Shown piece after piece: positions 1 to 13,700 of a stretch of DNA of 64,000 nt. How positions within the stretch are numbered: the stretch's first letter is position 1; the number at the start of each line of letters is the position of its first letter. The notes under the pieces are model-generated. The model was not told the DNA's origin. It did no database searches and was given only the letters and a program-made list of their open reading frames with translations. The translations under genes were made by a program, and so were the position numbers. The stretch is from positions 18,792,963 to 18,856,962 of the forward strand of contig NC_057792.1 of assembly GCF_014905175.1 (NCBI RefSeq), read 5' to 3'. This stretch comes from Aphidius gifuensis (Eukaryota; Arthropoda; Insecta; Hymenoptera; Braconidae).

Positions 1-3000
1 CATCTTTCTGCCTCAGAAATTTTATCATGGCAGGATGATAAAAAAAAAGATTAAAAATTTATCAGTCACGATGAAAAAAAAACAAAAAAATAATATGCAG
101 ATATGTAAAAATGATAAATGACTAAAGCTATGCAGTTAGTTAATTATAAAACCATTTAATTTGATGGATTTTTTAAATATGTCATTAGCAAGATTTTAAA
201 TAAATGTAATAACATGTCAAAAAAATTTTCATGTGTTGATGTAAATACCAATTTTAAAATTATATGAAAAAAAAAAAAGCTTGATTGGATTTATAAAGTC
301 AATTAAATTTTTAATTATAAAAAAAAAATATAATTTTTCAAATGATAAAAAAACTTTTAAACTAAAAAATTATCGTTGAATCAATATGAAAATATTTTTA
401 TATTGGCAAATCAAGTTAATAATATGTTTTAAAATACAGTACATAATACGAGCTTTGAAATTATAAAATAATCAAAATTTTTAACTATATTTACTGCAGC
501 ATAAAATAACATTTAAATATCATAAATTCTCAATAAAGTCAGCTTAACAAAATACATTTGAGCTCGTGAATATTTGCTGAAGGACATTTTACAAACTTAC
601 TGGTATACAACTATGAAACAATTTATCTCAAACAAATAATATAGTTATGTGTTATTATAAACCACTGGTATTCTAAGCTGATTAACAATGGTCAATCTAA
701 TATCAAAGATATTTGCTTGATTTTCAAGCTATTCAAGTAATATTACACCGAAAAATATTTGCACAATTAAAATGCCATTGCAAAGTTCACAACAAATTTT
801 TTTAAAAAATTATAAATGAAAAAAAAAAATACAAATTTATGAGGATAAGAAAATTAAAATTATATAATTATATCGAAATGACACAGCCCTGACTTTGTAG
901 ACAGTTTGACTAATGTTGTATCAATATATAAAAATTATTTTCATTAAAAAAAATCTCATAGTTACATAATGAAAAAAAAAAAACATTTTTCTTCAATATT
1001 TTATGCTTGCTGTTGACATTAAAAAATTTCTGTCTTTCATTGTCTCACCAATTTTCACACGTTAATTTCCATTTTCTTATATTTTTTTTTTATTTTACCA
1101 TCGTCTGCCTTTTATTTTCGCTCATCGGTCTTTCATCAATCTTCTATTTCCACGCTTTTTTTCCCCAAGATTTTCTCACTTGGGAGACTTTACTTCGCAC
1201 ATCGTATTCGTGACTCTTAGCGTGAAATATCGAAAAAATTGCTGGTAAAAAATAAAATGTAAAAAAAATCCAAGATGATAGAAAGAGAGGAGGAATGAGA
1301 GATGATAAATACATAATATATACGCATAGGACATTTTTATTTAAAAGTCAGTTGAATATTTAGGTAAAAAAATGACAAAAGATAATTATATTTAAGTCCA
1401 ATTTCAGAAAAATTATAAAAAATAAAAATAATTGAAATTAATTTTTAAAAATTTCAAGATAATAATATTTATAGGTGTTGTCCAAATACCAAAATTATAA
1501 TTTCATGAAATTTGAGCTTATAAATGTTTTTTTTTTTAAATGGAATGAATTATGCATCCACGAAAAATATAAAAATGGAAAAAAAAATAAAAAATAATTG
1601 AAATTAAATACAAAAACGTTCAGGATGATTATATTTTGGTGTAGTTTAATTACTACAATGCTAATTTCATGAAAATTATAATCGAATATATATTTTTAAC
1701 TAGCAGAACCTTCATCAAAAGATCCGAGTTTTGCATATAAAGGCCACAGCCAAGAATAAAACTCCAAAAAAAAAATAAAAATTATTGATATTAAATTTTA
1801 AAACTTTGAGAATATTGAGGTATTGTCTAAATGCTCAAAGCACAATTTCATAAAATTTTATCTTAAAAATATTTTTAATACACATGGGAAATTTAAAATT
1901 TAAAGAACAGTTAAATATTTATGTAAAAAAAGATAAATAAAAATCTATATGTATTAGATAAAAAAATAAATAAATAAAAAAAAAGAAAAATCAAGATAAA
2001 AAAAAAAAGAAAAAACGTTAAACAAAGTTGTATGACTATTTGAAGTTGAAGAACGACTTTTTGAATTGACTTTTAAAAAAGGGGGCAAAATAAGTTTGGC
2101 AATTTCTTAAAGCTAATCTTAAAGGTCAGTCAGCATTGAGTTGCCACAGGGGGTTGTGTAAAAACTTATATAGAGAAATCAAAAGAGATAGGCAAAGAGG
2201 GTGAATGTCAGCAGATTCAAGCTAACAACCAAGATGGGTATTTCATGAATTATACAAATGTCTCATCGAAGAAGGAGAAGTCTCTTGAGACTAGAATAAT
2301 GCGAATGCGTGCACCAAAGCTAAACTAAATTTCCCCTCTTTAAAAAAAATAAATAAATAAATAAATTTTATCAGTCAACTTTGATAATTTTATTTTACAT
2401 TTTTATTATACTCAATTTTCCAACAAAAAAAAATATATATATATATTTTTTTGTATAATAATTAATCCATCAAAATTAAAATAAAATAAATTGATTATTA
2501 ATCATGAAGATGATAATTTAAGGCTTCTGTGTCATAGTAAATTTTGATAGATAAAAAAAAGAAATAAAAAAAAAAGAAGACTCGATGTATTCAGCATGTC
2601 TATTACGACCACACAATAAAGCCTTTAATTAATTCAATCATCCAGAGTCCTTTGATGCTTAATCTATCACCACTTATTTGGTACCATATAGCTTTTTGGA
2701 AATAATTTCACTAGAATCAGTTAGTATAATAGCTTCAGCAATGAAAAAAAAGTAGATAGGCATGAAAATTGAAACAATTAAAGATAAAATAAAATTTGAT
2801 AATTGTAAAAATTTCTTTGAATTTTTATCGATGAAATTCATGATTTAAATCAATATTTAAAATTTTTTATAGACTAAATTTAATTTATTTTACCTGGAAT
2901 AGCTAGTAAAAAATATCATCTTAAATAAAAAATTTTACCCTTACTTGTAATTAAAAAAATAAAGACACCAAGAGAGGGAGAGACAGAAGAAAAAATTGTG

Positions 3001-3273
3001 AGATAATATAATAAGTAAAAGTAACTGTCTCATGTCTCTGGACAGTGAGCCAATCCACATGGATATATATATATATATTTAACACACCTCATGAAGGTAT
3101 CATGAACGGTTACCCGAACTCGATAATTGTGGCAACATTGATGGCAAGCCGTGTGAGGCCACACGATGTTGCTTATTAAGCGACATGACAGCCCCCATCG
3201 TAATTGATTGAACCAGAATGAATTATGTAGTTACTCACTCTCCATCTCTCCATTGACCTTTCTCATCAACATA

Positions 3274-3294
3274 ATCATCATCATCATCATCATC
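3274..3294. repeat. (ATC)7 microsatellite
   Basis: Seven uninterrupted ATC units in non-coding DNA, read directly from the sequence. Confidence 0.9.
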
Positions 3295-6200
3295 CATCAA
3301 TCAAATTGTTACATTCTTATATAAATTTCATTATGAATTAATATACAAAATATCTTACGATTGTCTCAACTAATCAAGTCAATAAAAAATTTTAATATTC
3401 ATCAATTTTTTCATTAAAAAAAAAAACAGTTTACCCCACTTGTTTATTTTAATCTAAATTTATTTTATTTTTTTCATACTAGGTTTTAGTTGGATTATCT
3501 AGTTTAAAATATATTTTCATTTGTCTAATTATTTTTAACAGTCAAATGAATCTTAAATTTATCCAACAATTTAAACTTGAATAACACTGTAACAATGAAG
3601 AATATACTCAAAGCTATATCAAGTTTGAAAAAAGACACTATTGGGTATTGTAAAATAGATACGATAAATGCCGATCACGTTTGTCGATTCTTTTTCTTGA
3701 ATCTTATCCAAAAAGTATTTGAAATCGGTAGAAAGAGTGTTATTAAAACACGAGGAAGATTGACATGCGAGTAAGAACATCTCTTGAATATAAAATTACC
3801 ATTTCAAACGTTTTAGTTATATCAAGAATCGATTACAATTTTTCTTTTTTTTTTTTTGTTCATTAAATCGTAACCAAAAATTTTCATTTACATATTATTG
3901 ACTTAATTTTCTCTTTTTTTTATTCTAGTATTTGTAAAAGTTTGTCTTGTCTTTAAAATTATAATGTAGGTGTGGTTAGTTATCATTAAATTTAAATGTA
4001 ACACTCAAATAAAATCAATCTTCAAAGAGATACAATTTGATACTCCCAAATTTTCAACTAATAAATGTTGTCTATGATAATTTTTTTATTTTTTATTACT
4101 TATTTTATGCAGACAAAAATTTAGTTGGCATACATCATTCAAATAAACACACCCACACACATATACAATTGTATGAAAAAAATTTCCATATTGAAATTTC
4201 ATTCATTTTTATAATTTGAAAAAAATTTAATTTACTAATTAAATCCGCTATAATGAAATTATAATTTTTTTTAATTCCAAAAATTTGTCATTGTTTATTT
4301 AAAACAAACAAACAAAAATTTTAATCCACAAATTAATTAATTAAAATATAAGCAATTTTAATTTTAACGACAAATATTATTGATTGAAAAAAAAAAAAAA
4401 AACTAATTTACGTAATAAAAATTATTAAAAAAAAATATTTTAAATATCATTCTTAATTATTAAATAGTAGATTTATCAAAGCACTTAATTTATTATACTT
4501 TTTCAAAAAGAAAAAAACAAAATGAATATTATTTTTATTTTTTTTCTCAATTCAGAAAATTCATCTTGGACATATTCAAGACTTGATAATTGATTGTCGA
4601 GGGTGAAAGTCATTTAGTGAAGAAAATAAAAAAAAAAAAATTTTTTTCTTCTATGTATTAACTGCTGCTATGTATAATATTTAAGATAAAAATTTCTTCA
4701 AATAATTTCAATATATAAAACATAGTATTGCCAAATAATGAAAAATCGTGAATTTCAGTGACGAAAACCGGAAGTAATATACAGTTAAAGAAAAGTCAAA
4801 GCTTTTTTTCTTTTTTGGGATTGTATAGTTAATATATACAATATATGAAATAGGTATATATAAAGTATATAAGTAAAAGAATCCGTTGACGGGCCGCAAG
4901 ATTGATTGAAGTCACGAGATGGAAAATTAACGGTCTACCTCGGTAGGGGCGCAGACGATCTGACGGCTTCAAGGAATAGGGAGAAAAGCATAGTGTGACA
5001 GCAGCTGCATACTAATTCACTTGGTCTTCCATTTTCTCTTTTTCTCTCTCTATTTTTTTTTCTTATCTATATATATTTTAGGGGCTGTAACATTTTTTTT
5101 TTCTATTTTTTTTTTCACTTTTTAACCTTACTCATGATTATTGATGCTACCTCACTGTCACCTTTGATAAAATCAACAAAATTATTTTGAATTAATATAA
5201 TCTTGATATTTCTAAATAGATATTAAAAATTATTAAATTTTATTGGAATTATATGTACATATAAATTTATAACAAAGAAAAGTGTTTTTTATTTTTTAAT
5301 TTTTTGTTTAATTTATACTAGTGAAAATATTAATTACAACATTTCAATTACAAGAAATATATATAATTATAATAATTGTTGACTGAAAATTCTGGATAAT
5401 GAATTGGTTGTGTTTCAACAAGAATTGTCTATTTGCCCAGTTGAATAATAAATAAAGGAAAGATAAATATAATGAATGAAATTGAATAAAATTTGTCTTT
5501 AAGAAAAATAAAATATTCGTGTTGGAAAATTGAGAATGAATGGATGTGTAAAGATTGTGCAATCAGGCTAATTAAGAAGTATTCAAAATTTTAACGAGTT
5601 TTCTGTAAACTTTTGTCAAACCACTTTTGTCCAGAGGAGCAAGTTATTTCATCCTTCATTCTTCATACCACTGCGGCTTATATATATATTTTATTAATTC
5701 ATGTAAAATTTTGCCGGAAAAACAATGGTAAAAGAAAGAAAAAAAAAATTCCACGCAATTCACTTGCACAAGGTATACATAATTACAGCAATATTTAATA
5801 AAAATATATATTAAAAATAAAAGAAAATATAAAAAAAGCTTTTTGTCTTTTTTCAAGAATAAAAGTGCAAAATTTATATTACACATATGTGCAAAAGCAT
5901 GAGGGTCAATCATCAATCAGTGAGTGAAAATTAAATGGCCGAGACAACGACTTTTAATATATATTCCACGTTAAAAGTTGACTCGATAAATCAAAAGTGA
6001 AAAGTCACTGTCTAACTCTGTCTGGTAGTCGCTGACCTGCCACTCAGCTTAAACGAACAAAATGCTTTTTATCGTTAGTTATAATTTTTTTTTTATTTTT
6101 TATCACTTCATTTCTTTTATTTCACTTGAAAAATATATCTATCTATATTCATTTAAAATTTTTTTTTTCTATATTCTCTGTTTCATGGTTTTAAATATTT

Positions 6201-6903
6201 TATTTTTTCTTTGTATCATAATAACCCATTCAATTGATAAATCAAATTATCATAAAAATAATATATTTATAAAAATAGTAACACTTAATTTCTATGAATA
6301 ATAAAATTTAATTAATTATACCATTAATGTGGATGAATAAGCTGGATCATTGACATACTGTCAATATCAATTTAAACTGTAAATTTTAATTGTCTAAATA
6401 TCATCAATATAGATCAATCAAATAATAATTTAATTATTTTTAATATATGTATTATATTTATTTATAGTATACATTGATTGATAAATATTTTTTTATTAAT
6501 AATTTCATACTGTCAAGGATTTAATATATATTCAAAGTTCAAATCAGTAACTTAATCCATTGGAAAATTCTAGACACGCTTTGTATTAGACGATGGCAGA
6601 CCAAAGGCTGATTAAATACTTGAACAAGTTTTCAATGAGGGCTTTGAAGTTGACCAAGCTTGTTTACATATACACCATGTTATTTTGTTACACAGTTATC
6701 TCAAGTGTTGCAATGTACACTCTACTATAATTTTCATATATTAAATTTATATGTACACATGTATAAATAAACAAATTGGATAATTGTAATTTGATATACA
6801 CTAAATTTGTTTATTTTTAAAATTAAATTATATGTGTATATTTTTATTTTTTTATTTTGATTAAATTATTTTATTTCAACACGCGCACACATAGATCAGT
6901 TTA

Positions 6904-7135
6904 CAGTATAATCTCTCTATAGTGACATTCTCTATAGTGACATCGAGCGTCAGCGTAGGAGAATTTTTTCCCTCACTCCAGAATGTCCCTACTTGTGTTG
7001 GTGTATCGGTGTGTGACGTAGTATATTCTTTTGTTTATTATTCTAATAAGTAGCTGTAAATTCCCTCGACGCTTATTTTGGATTTTCTATAATTTATTTG
7101 ATTTCGACGATGTCACATAGATCATACTTATATGG
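6904..7135. mobile_element. Degenerate pogo/Tigger-like MITE (tentative)
   Basis: After a TA dinucleotide at 6902-6903 the sequence starts CAGTATAATCTCTCTATAGT and contains a tandem 15-bp direct repeat TCTCTATAGTGACAT at 6914-6928 and 6929-6943. Tc1/mariner-superfamily pogo and Tigger elements insert at TA and have TIRs starting CAGT that carry such internal repeats. About 160 bp downstream, CGACGATGTCACATAG (7106-7121) is an imperfect inverted match to the left arm (CTATAGTGACATCGAGCG). No transposase ORF is present. The left end is clearer than the right end, which is decayed, so the right boundary is approximate. Confidence 0.4.
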
Positions 7136-7741
7136 CTCGTTAAATTTTTTAATGGCTGTTGGACTATTTGAATTTGTTGGAATTTCAGCATCTGTTAGAT
7201 AAATGTACAACTGTCGAGGTTACGAATTTGTGGAAATGCATACAACTCTAAAATGAACGTTTAGAATATATGTATATATGTGTATGCAAGTTACTGGACG
7301 AATGACGAAATTAAGGATAATTATTCAAGTATATATACTCGGTCGTTGTACACTGGTACTTTGGTGAGTTAGAGAGAAAGACGAAGAGAAATGAAAATAG
7401 AGTACAGAGAAGGGATGAATAGTGTAAGGGATTGAAAATCTACTGCATGATGTGAGGATAAAATATGATGTAAAGCGACCAGTTCTAGCTTGCATACCAT
7501 GTGCTTTAAAACTTTTACACACACATATCTCTCTCTTCTTTCTTTATCTAATGTATATTATTCTCTCTACACTGGGTTAATACAGAGGTGGGTAAAGTTA
7601 GTAACAGGTGAAGCAATCTATAATCCAAGTATAATAATAATTCTACTTATATATATTAATAAAAAAAAAATCTATACATGTATTTTCTTATACTATCAAA
7701 CAAGATAACTTTAATTAAAAACAAAAACTTTTTTGTTGCAG

Positions 7742-10700
7742 AGTCGGCACCACCAAGCACAAGTCCAAGTCCACTCACTACAGAACTATCGAAAAAAAGT
7801 GAGTGTATTTTTTTTTTTTTCTTTTTAATATATAAGTATATACGTAGAGAAAAGAAAAAGAAAATAAAAAAAAAAAAGCTATTATTATTTATGTTATTAA
7901 ATATAAAAGTTAAGAAAATACGAATGAGTCACCAGAGAAATCTTCACTTTAATGTTTTGTTATTAAAAAAATATTTTTTTTATTTTACCCAACACTTTTG
8001 ATATCATTTTTTTTTTTTTTTTTGTTTTAATTATTTTCTCAATTTTTTTTTTTTTTTTAATATTACTGTATCAGGCTGGGACGTGCTAGCAGAGATGAAC
8101 AATTCTATCGATGGAAATCCAAGTTCACTGACTTTTCAAAATGGCAAAGCTTCAAAAGGTAAGCATTAAATTTTATAAATTAATTTTTTTTTTATCTATC
8201 TAACACACTTTTCAATGAAACAATAAAAATTATTAAAATCAAAAACAAATTTAATCTACTGCGGTAAAAATTTTGAATTGTCTGACTATTGCATTTTTAT
8301 ACTACTTAAATTTACCTAATAAATTGTTATCTTCTTTTTTTTTTTTTCTTCAATTACATTTAAACGTAAAATAATATAAAATCAAGATAGGTAAAATGTA
8401 AATAGACATAATAAAATATAAATTAAAATTTTCTTCAAAAAAAAAACCTATAATTTATGATAAAAATAAATATTATATTTGTAATATTATAATAAGCACT
8501 TGTAATGGATTTAAATTAATTGAAGTTTTCATATAAAATATTTCTCAAGAGTTTAAAATGAGTTGGAAATTTATGCACCATACAGTTTTTGATTAAAGAT
8601 GGTTGGATAAAGAAAATAACAAAGCAAACATAAAAAGAGATGATGAAGAAGAAGAAGAAGAAAGCAATGAAGCTTATAGTGCCCTGAGAGTAAAAGTAGA
8701 AGGAGGCTAGCTAGTTCGTTGTAACATCAATATTTCATGTATGCTAACACGCCAAAACTAATAATGCTCAAGCCCGAGGAAGACCCAAGAATAATATCAG
8801 CATTCGTGTACTCACGTTGTACATATACATAACATATCTATACACATTTTGTCTATACACATATAACCTCACATACCTGCCAAACTCTGCATTTTTTTTA
8901 TCCTTCAAATATACACATTTTTCAACGAGCCATTTAATTTATCACTAGTATTATTTTTGACTAAATACATACATATATTTTCCATTAAATAAATAAATAA
9001 CTATATGACAAAAGAAAAAATATATTAGACAATTTCGCTGAAGAAAAAAAAAGATCATGATATGAAAGATCGACCAAGTTGACTTGCTTCAATAAAACAA
9101 GATGAGTCAAATGAAAGTGTAAGAGAGATAGAAATATTGAAAGTTTGATACTAAAGGGATGAGAAAAGAGGAAAGAGGTGAGGTTTGTAATTGGTGTAAC
9201 ATCTGCGGTTTGTGTGGGGTTGCATTAATGTTTTCACCCTCGTAACGTCTTTTATACCCATCAGCTTACAACGCCCTCAAAACGACTATTTTTTTTAACT
9301 CTTCTTTTCTTTCTTGAATTGGAGATAACTTTACTTTTAAATTTGTATAGATACGCATAATCTTATGATATATAGTTGAAATCAAAAATAAACTTTTTTG
9401 TCAACATACACACACACAAAATATATTTCAAAGTTCTATAAAAGAATCAAAGTTCGACAGTTATGATTTTAGATTTATTCAAAGATACAACAAGCTATTA
9501 AAAAAAAATAAATTCACAAAAAAATAATATTTTAGACAGATTAATCTATCAATATTTTTATGGAAATTAATTGAAAATTTTTCAAAGCTTTTTATTTATT
9601 TTGAGAAATAAAATATGAAAAATTTCAAAAGACATATCATCGACTGTTAAAGGCAACATCTTCAACAAGTTGTAGATAAAATAATTTTCACAATCTTAAC
9701 CATTGATTTTAAAAGATAAAAAGTAGTAATGTTTAACACTCGGTCAAGAAATGCCTGATAAGAATCTCTTGAATCCCAGTGCAAATAAATATTTCATTCA
9801 AGACTTCTTGGTCAAAAAAATACCAAAAAATAAATTTACTATTCTTCAACTTTATTAGCCACATGTTGCACATTTTTTATTTTGATATTTTTCAATGAAA
9901 AAATAGAAAAAAAAACGTCATTCAAAAAGAAAATCAATTAAAATTAAAGACTGTTTTTTTTATATTTACTATCTTATAATAATTTTTCCCCATGATTAAA
10001 ACAAAAAAAAATATTGATTAATCTTTGAAACGTCTATCAGTTATAAAATTATTATTTATATAAACTAAAACGTTTGAAGTAATTTCAATGTTCAAACAAA
10101 TGCTATAAATTTATATTTGAATGTATACTCAATTTATAAATGTATACGATATCTACTCATAAGTTGAAGTTTAGAAATCTGTTGAATGTTCAACAGAGTG
10201 AGTATAAGGATCGAGTAAATAAGGTATATGCTGAGAAATGTTGCTCAACGAGGTGAAAGCACAACTGAAACTCCTACCTCTCTTATATCTTTACATATAC
10301 ATAGTAGATAAAAACATTATAAGTATACACGTATAATATCAACATTAAAGATACAAACATACACTTTCAATTTCAACCCCGCAATAGACGGTAAAGTTAA
10401 TTAAAAGGTTATATAAATCATCAACACTTTTTATAAAGTGCAATTATAAATATATTATTCATCATTTATTATATCTACTATTTTTTTATTTTATTTATTT
10501 AAAACATCATACGTAATTTCTAAATTTTTATAACAAATAGAGCCACCTTCTAACTATTTTCAAATAATAAAAATTTCATCATGGCCCAAGTGAATCTTGT
10601 CAGTCTTGTTATTAAAAAAAAATAGGAAATTATTTAACAATCAAGTATACGCATTTGTTTATTAAGCATTATATTTTTCAAGTAATAATATAACTAGTAT

Positions 10701-13700
10701 AAAAAAAAATAAATAAACAGTGTACATATGAAAATAAGAGTAGTCACAATTAGCTGTTGCAATCAACAACTACATATAGATATGAAATTTAAACATATAT
10801 ATTTATATTTGTTTGTGTATTATAATCTAAAAGTCATCAATAACAAGAAAGCTACTAGGTGATAGTGGTGGTGGTTGTTGTGCTAGTGTAACATTAATTA
10901 GAAACGGTAATACCTATAACCACGCTCGTTTAATAATATAGAATAATGTAGTTTTACCAGGGCAAGCCTCTCTCTGTGCCATTTCATTTATAACGATATC
11001 GTACGGTTAGTATAGTACAATAATAACTGTTTAATCGAGTATAGCAATGAGGGGCTAAAGGGAGAAATGTTTCTATGCGATTTTAATTAGCGATAGTGGG
11101 TCGCGACGCCAGCAGTGTGTCCGGATAGAAAAAAAAAAAAAAAAAAAATCAACACAAAAAGGTGAAAATGTAACCATGGCTACATTTATTTGACATTTAT
11201 TCCAATTTTTTTTAAATAGCTTTTATATTAAAATTAAAAAAAAAAAAAATGGTTATTCTATTTTACTTTTTTTTGTTTTGTTATTTTAACAGATAAAAAA
11301 AATATTATAAAAAATTTTTTTACAACGTAGTCTTGTGTTATAAGTAACACATAAAAATACATATTTATTTTTGCATTTAATACAAAAAAAAAAAATTATG
11401 TTAAATTCTGAAAAAAAAAAAACAATTATTTATTAGTAAAAGTTTAAATTAAATTTTAATATTTAAATAACATCTGCAATTATATACACATGTATATACT
11501 GAATAAATAAAAAAGTGACAGTAAAATTATTATATAAAATTTTGTCATATGACTTTGTTAATTTTCCATTATATAATTTTATCTTGACAAGTAAATGGCT
11601 TATAAATAATGACTCAACTGAAACTTGAATAATTAATAATCATTCTGGTCAGGGTCACCATTTATTTTACAAACTTTTTTTTTTTAGAATAATCAGCTTT
11701 CAAGAAAATCGTAGTAAGATAAAAAATTAATTTTCATTTTACGTGGTTTAAATTCCATTAAAAAAAAAAAAAAACTATTGAATAATATTATTTCTAAATA
11801 TAACTATATTTTCCAACAATTTCAAGGTCGAATCTAGCCATTTAAAAATGACAAAAAACCTTGCATGATAATATCAAAATATCTACTAAAAATTAACTAA
11901 AAATATTTTCAAATTGCATCTTGATTTATCAACTAGTTTGAATATAATAATATCTCTCTACTATTATGTAATATATATCGAGATGATGATCTGCAAATCA
12001 AGCTGAGCTTATATATAATAGTCAACGCAGCTTTATTGTGTTCAAGAAGACCAACATGCCTTTATATATTCAAGCGAATAACACAAGCAACTTGGGTCAT
12101 ATCGATGAACAACACATCATGTGGCCAATGGATTATACACAAGACTATATAGCTTGAAACATTAACCTATACATACATACACATATACACATTCATTGGA
12201 TATTGCATCTACAATGTTGCAACAGTGCCACTGTCAACCCTTAATGTTTGACCAAAATTTGCATGCGTCTGTTACCTAAGCAATATACACAATCTCATTC
12301 TCCTTTATTCAAAAATATGCTGTGTTGTATAAGCACGCTTAGAACCTCAGCAATCCACCAATTCAACCAACTCACTCACCAATACATCACGTATACATTA
12401 TATAATACATACTATGTCTATGTATATGTGTGTATGTATATTATGAACCAAATATATACGTGCGTTGATCGTCAATTATCTTGACCAAAATGAGGCATTG
12501 TTAAAGCTGAACTGGATATACTCTATAGTCCATTGCCGCAAGGTTAAATCAAATTTACCTTCATCAAAGTACGTCACATGATGGTAACCAGAGAGTGCTT
12601 TTATTATGTCAAAATAATTGTTAAAGACTTTTTTTTTTTTTTTCATCAAAAAGCTTTCATTGAAATATTATTATTTAAAGAATTTTTTTTCTCCTTTTTT
12701 TGTAAAACAATAATTGTTTATTAATTAAATATATATTTAATTTTTTTTTTTTTTTTTTTTAACAAAAGAAAATAGTGTTGAATAATTTTTTTAAAATTAA
12801 TTTAATATATATTGTATGTTTAAATGTTTTTTTTTATTTTTTGACTCAAGAGGTGATATAGTTCTCACTATTTTCATATATGATAAACACTGTACTGACA
12901 GAGGCTAAGAGAATTCGTGTTTACTTTGAGTTTGCATATACAATATACATTTGCCCTAAAACCATATGTTCATAGTGGAAAACCTTCACATTCACTGTCT
13001 GCCTTTTGGAAACGTTAACAAAGGCGTAAACATCTTCGGTCGAGAGCCATTTACTTGGTGTTTCTCAACATGTGTCTCTTTTCTTTGTCATTGTGAACAA
13101 CGCCCTTGTATATTTTGCCTCAGATGCCTCAGTCACTTGATTCGTAATTTACCTTGAGGCGTATTTTGTACATCATTGTATATACATACATAAAGCTACT
13201 ATGCCCTCAAATATAAACAGACACATGAGTTAATGAATACACAATATATACATATATACATAACACAACCTTCGTTAGTTAATCAATATAAATTATATTA
13301 TATAATTTATTTATATTTTTAATTATAAAATTATATTTTTTAAAGTAATAATAATTTGTCTGACTATATATTTATATTTTCTACTTACAGGAGGTAAAAG
13401 TCAATCAAATCTCAATGAAATTGATAAATCAGAACAAAAATCTGGTGAACGAGATGGAAAAGAACCCTTAGAAACTTGGTCTTCTTCTGCTGAAGGTATA
13501 TTTAAATTTAAACTAATATATAAATTTATTTTTGATAATAATTGTCCAGAGTGTAAACTCAATTGTGAATTAAAAAGTTTGATAATTTATATAAGAAAAT
13601 TCAAATAGATTAAATGAGAATTTCAAGATTTGTGGTAACAAGAATTTGATATAAATATAGTTTGAATAGATAAAAGATGAAAATTGTAATGAGAGAAAGA

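Larger units (their letters stand above)
1..7741. other. AT-rich non-coding stretch, probably intron or upstream DNA
   Basis: No exon with convincing coding character was found on either strand. Short open frames here are low-complexity (poly-Phe, poly-Lys, poly-Ile) and lack splice context. The first recognisable exon at 7742 starts in codon position 2, so coding exons must exist further 5', either left of the window or as short exons not visible by eye. The stretch holds an (ATC)n run near 3274-3294, an (ATAT)n run near 3065-3080, and a pogo-like transposon end at 6904-6949. Confidence 0.5.

Noticed and set aside
12966..13157. Cys-rich 63-codon ORF in the 5.2 kb intron
   Set aside because: The frame has no donor or acceptor in phase with neighbouring exons (all phase 1) and no signal or domain. 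Treated as intronic.
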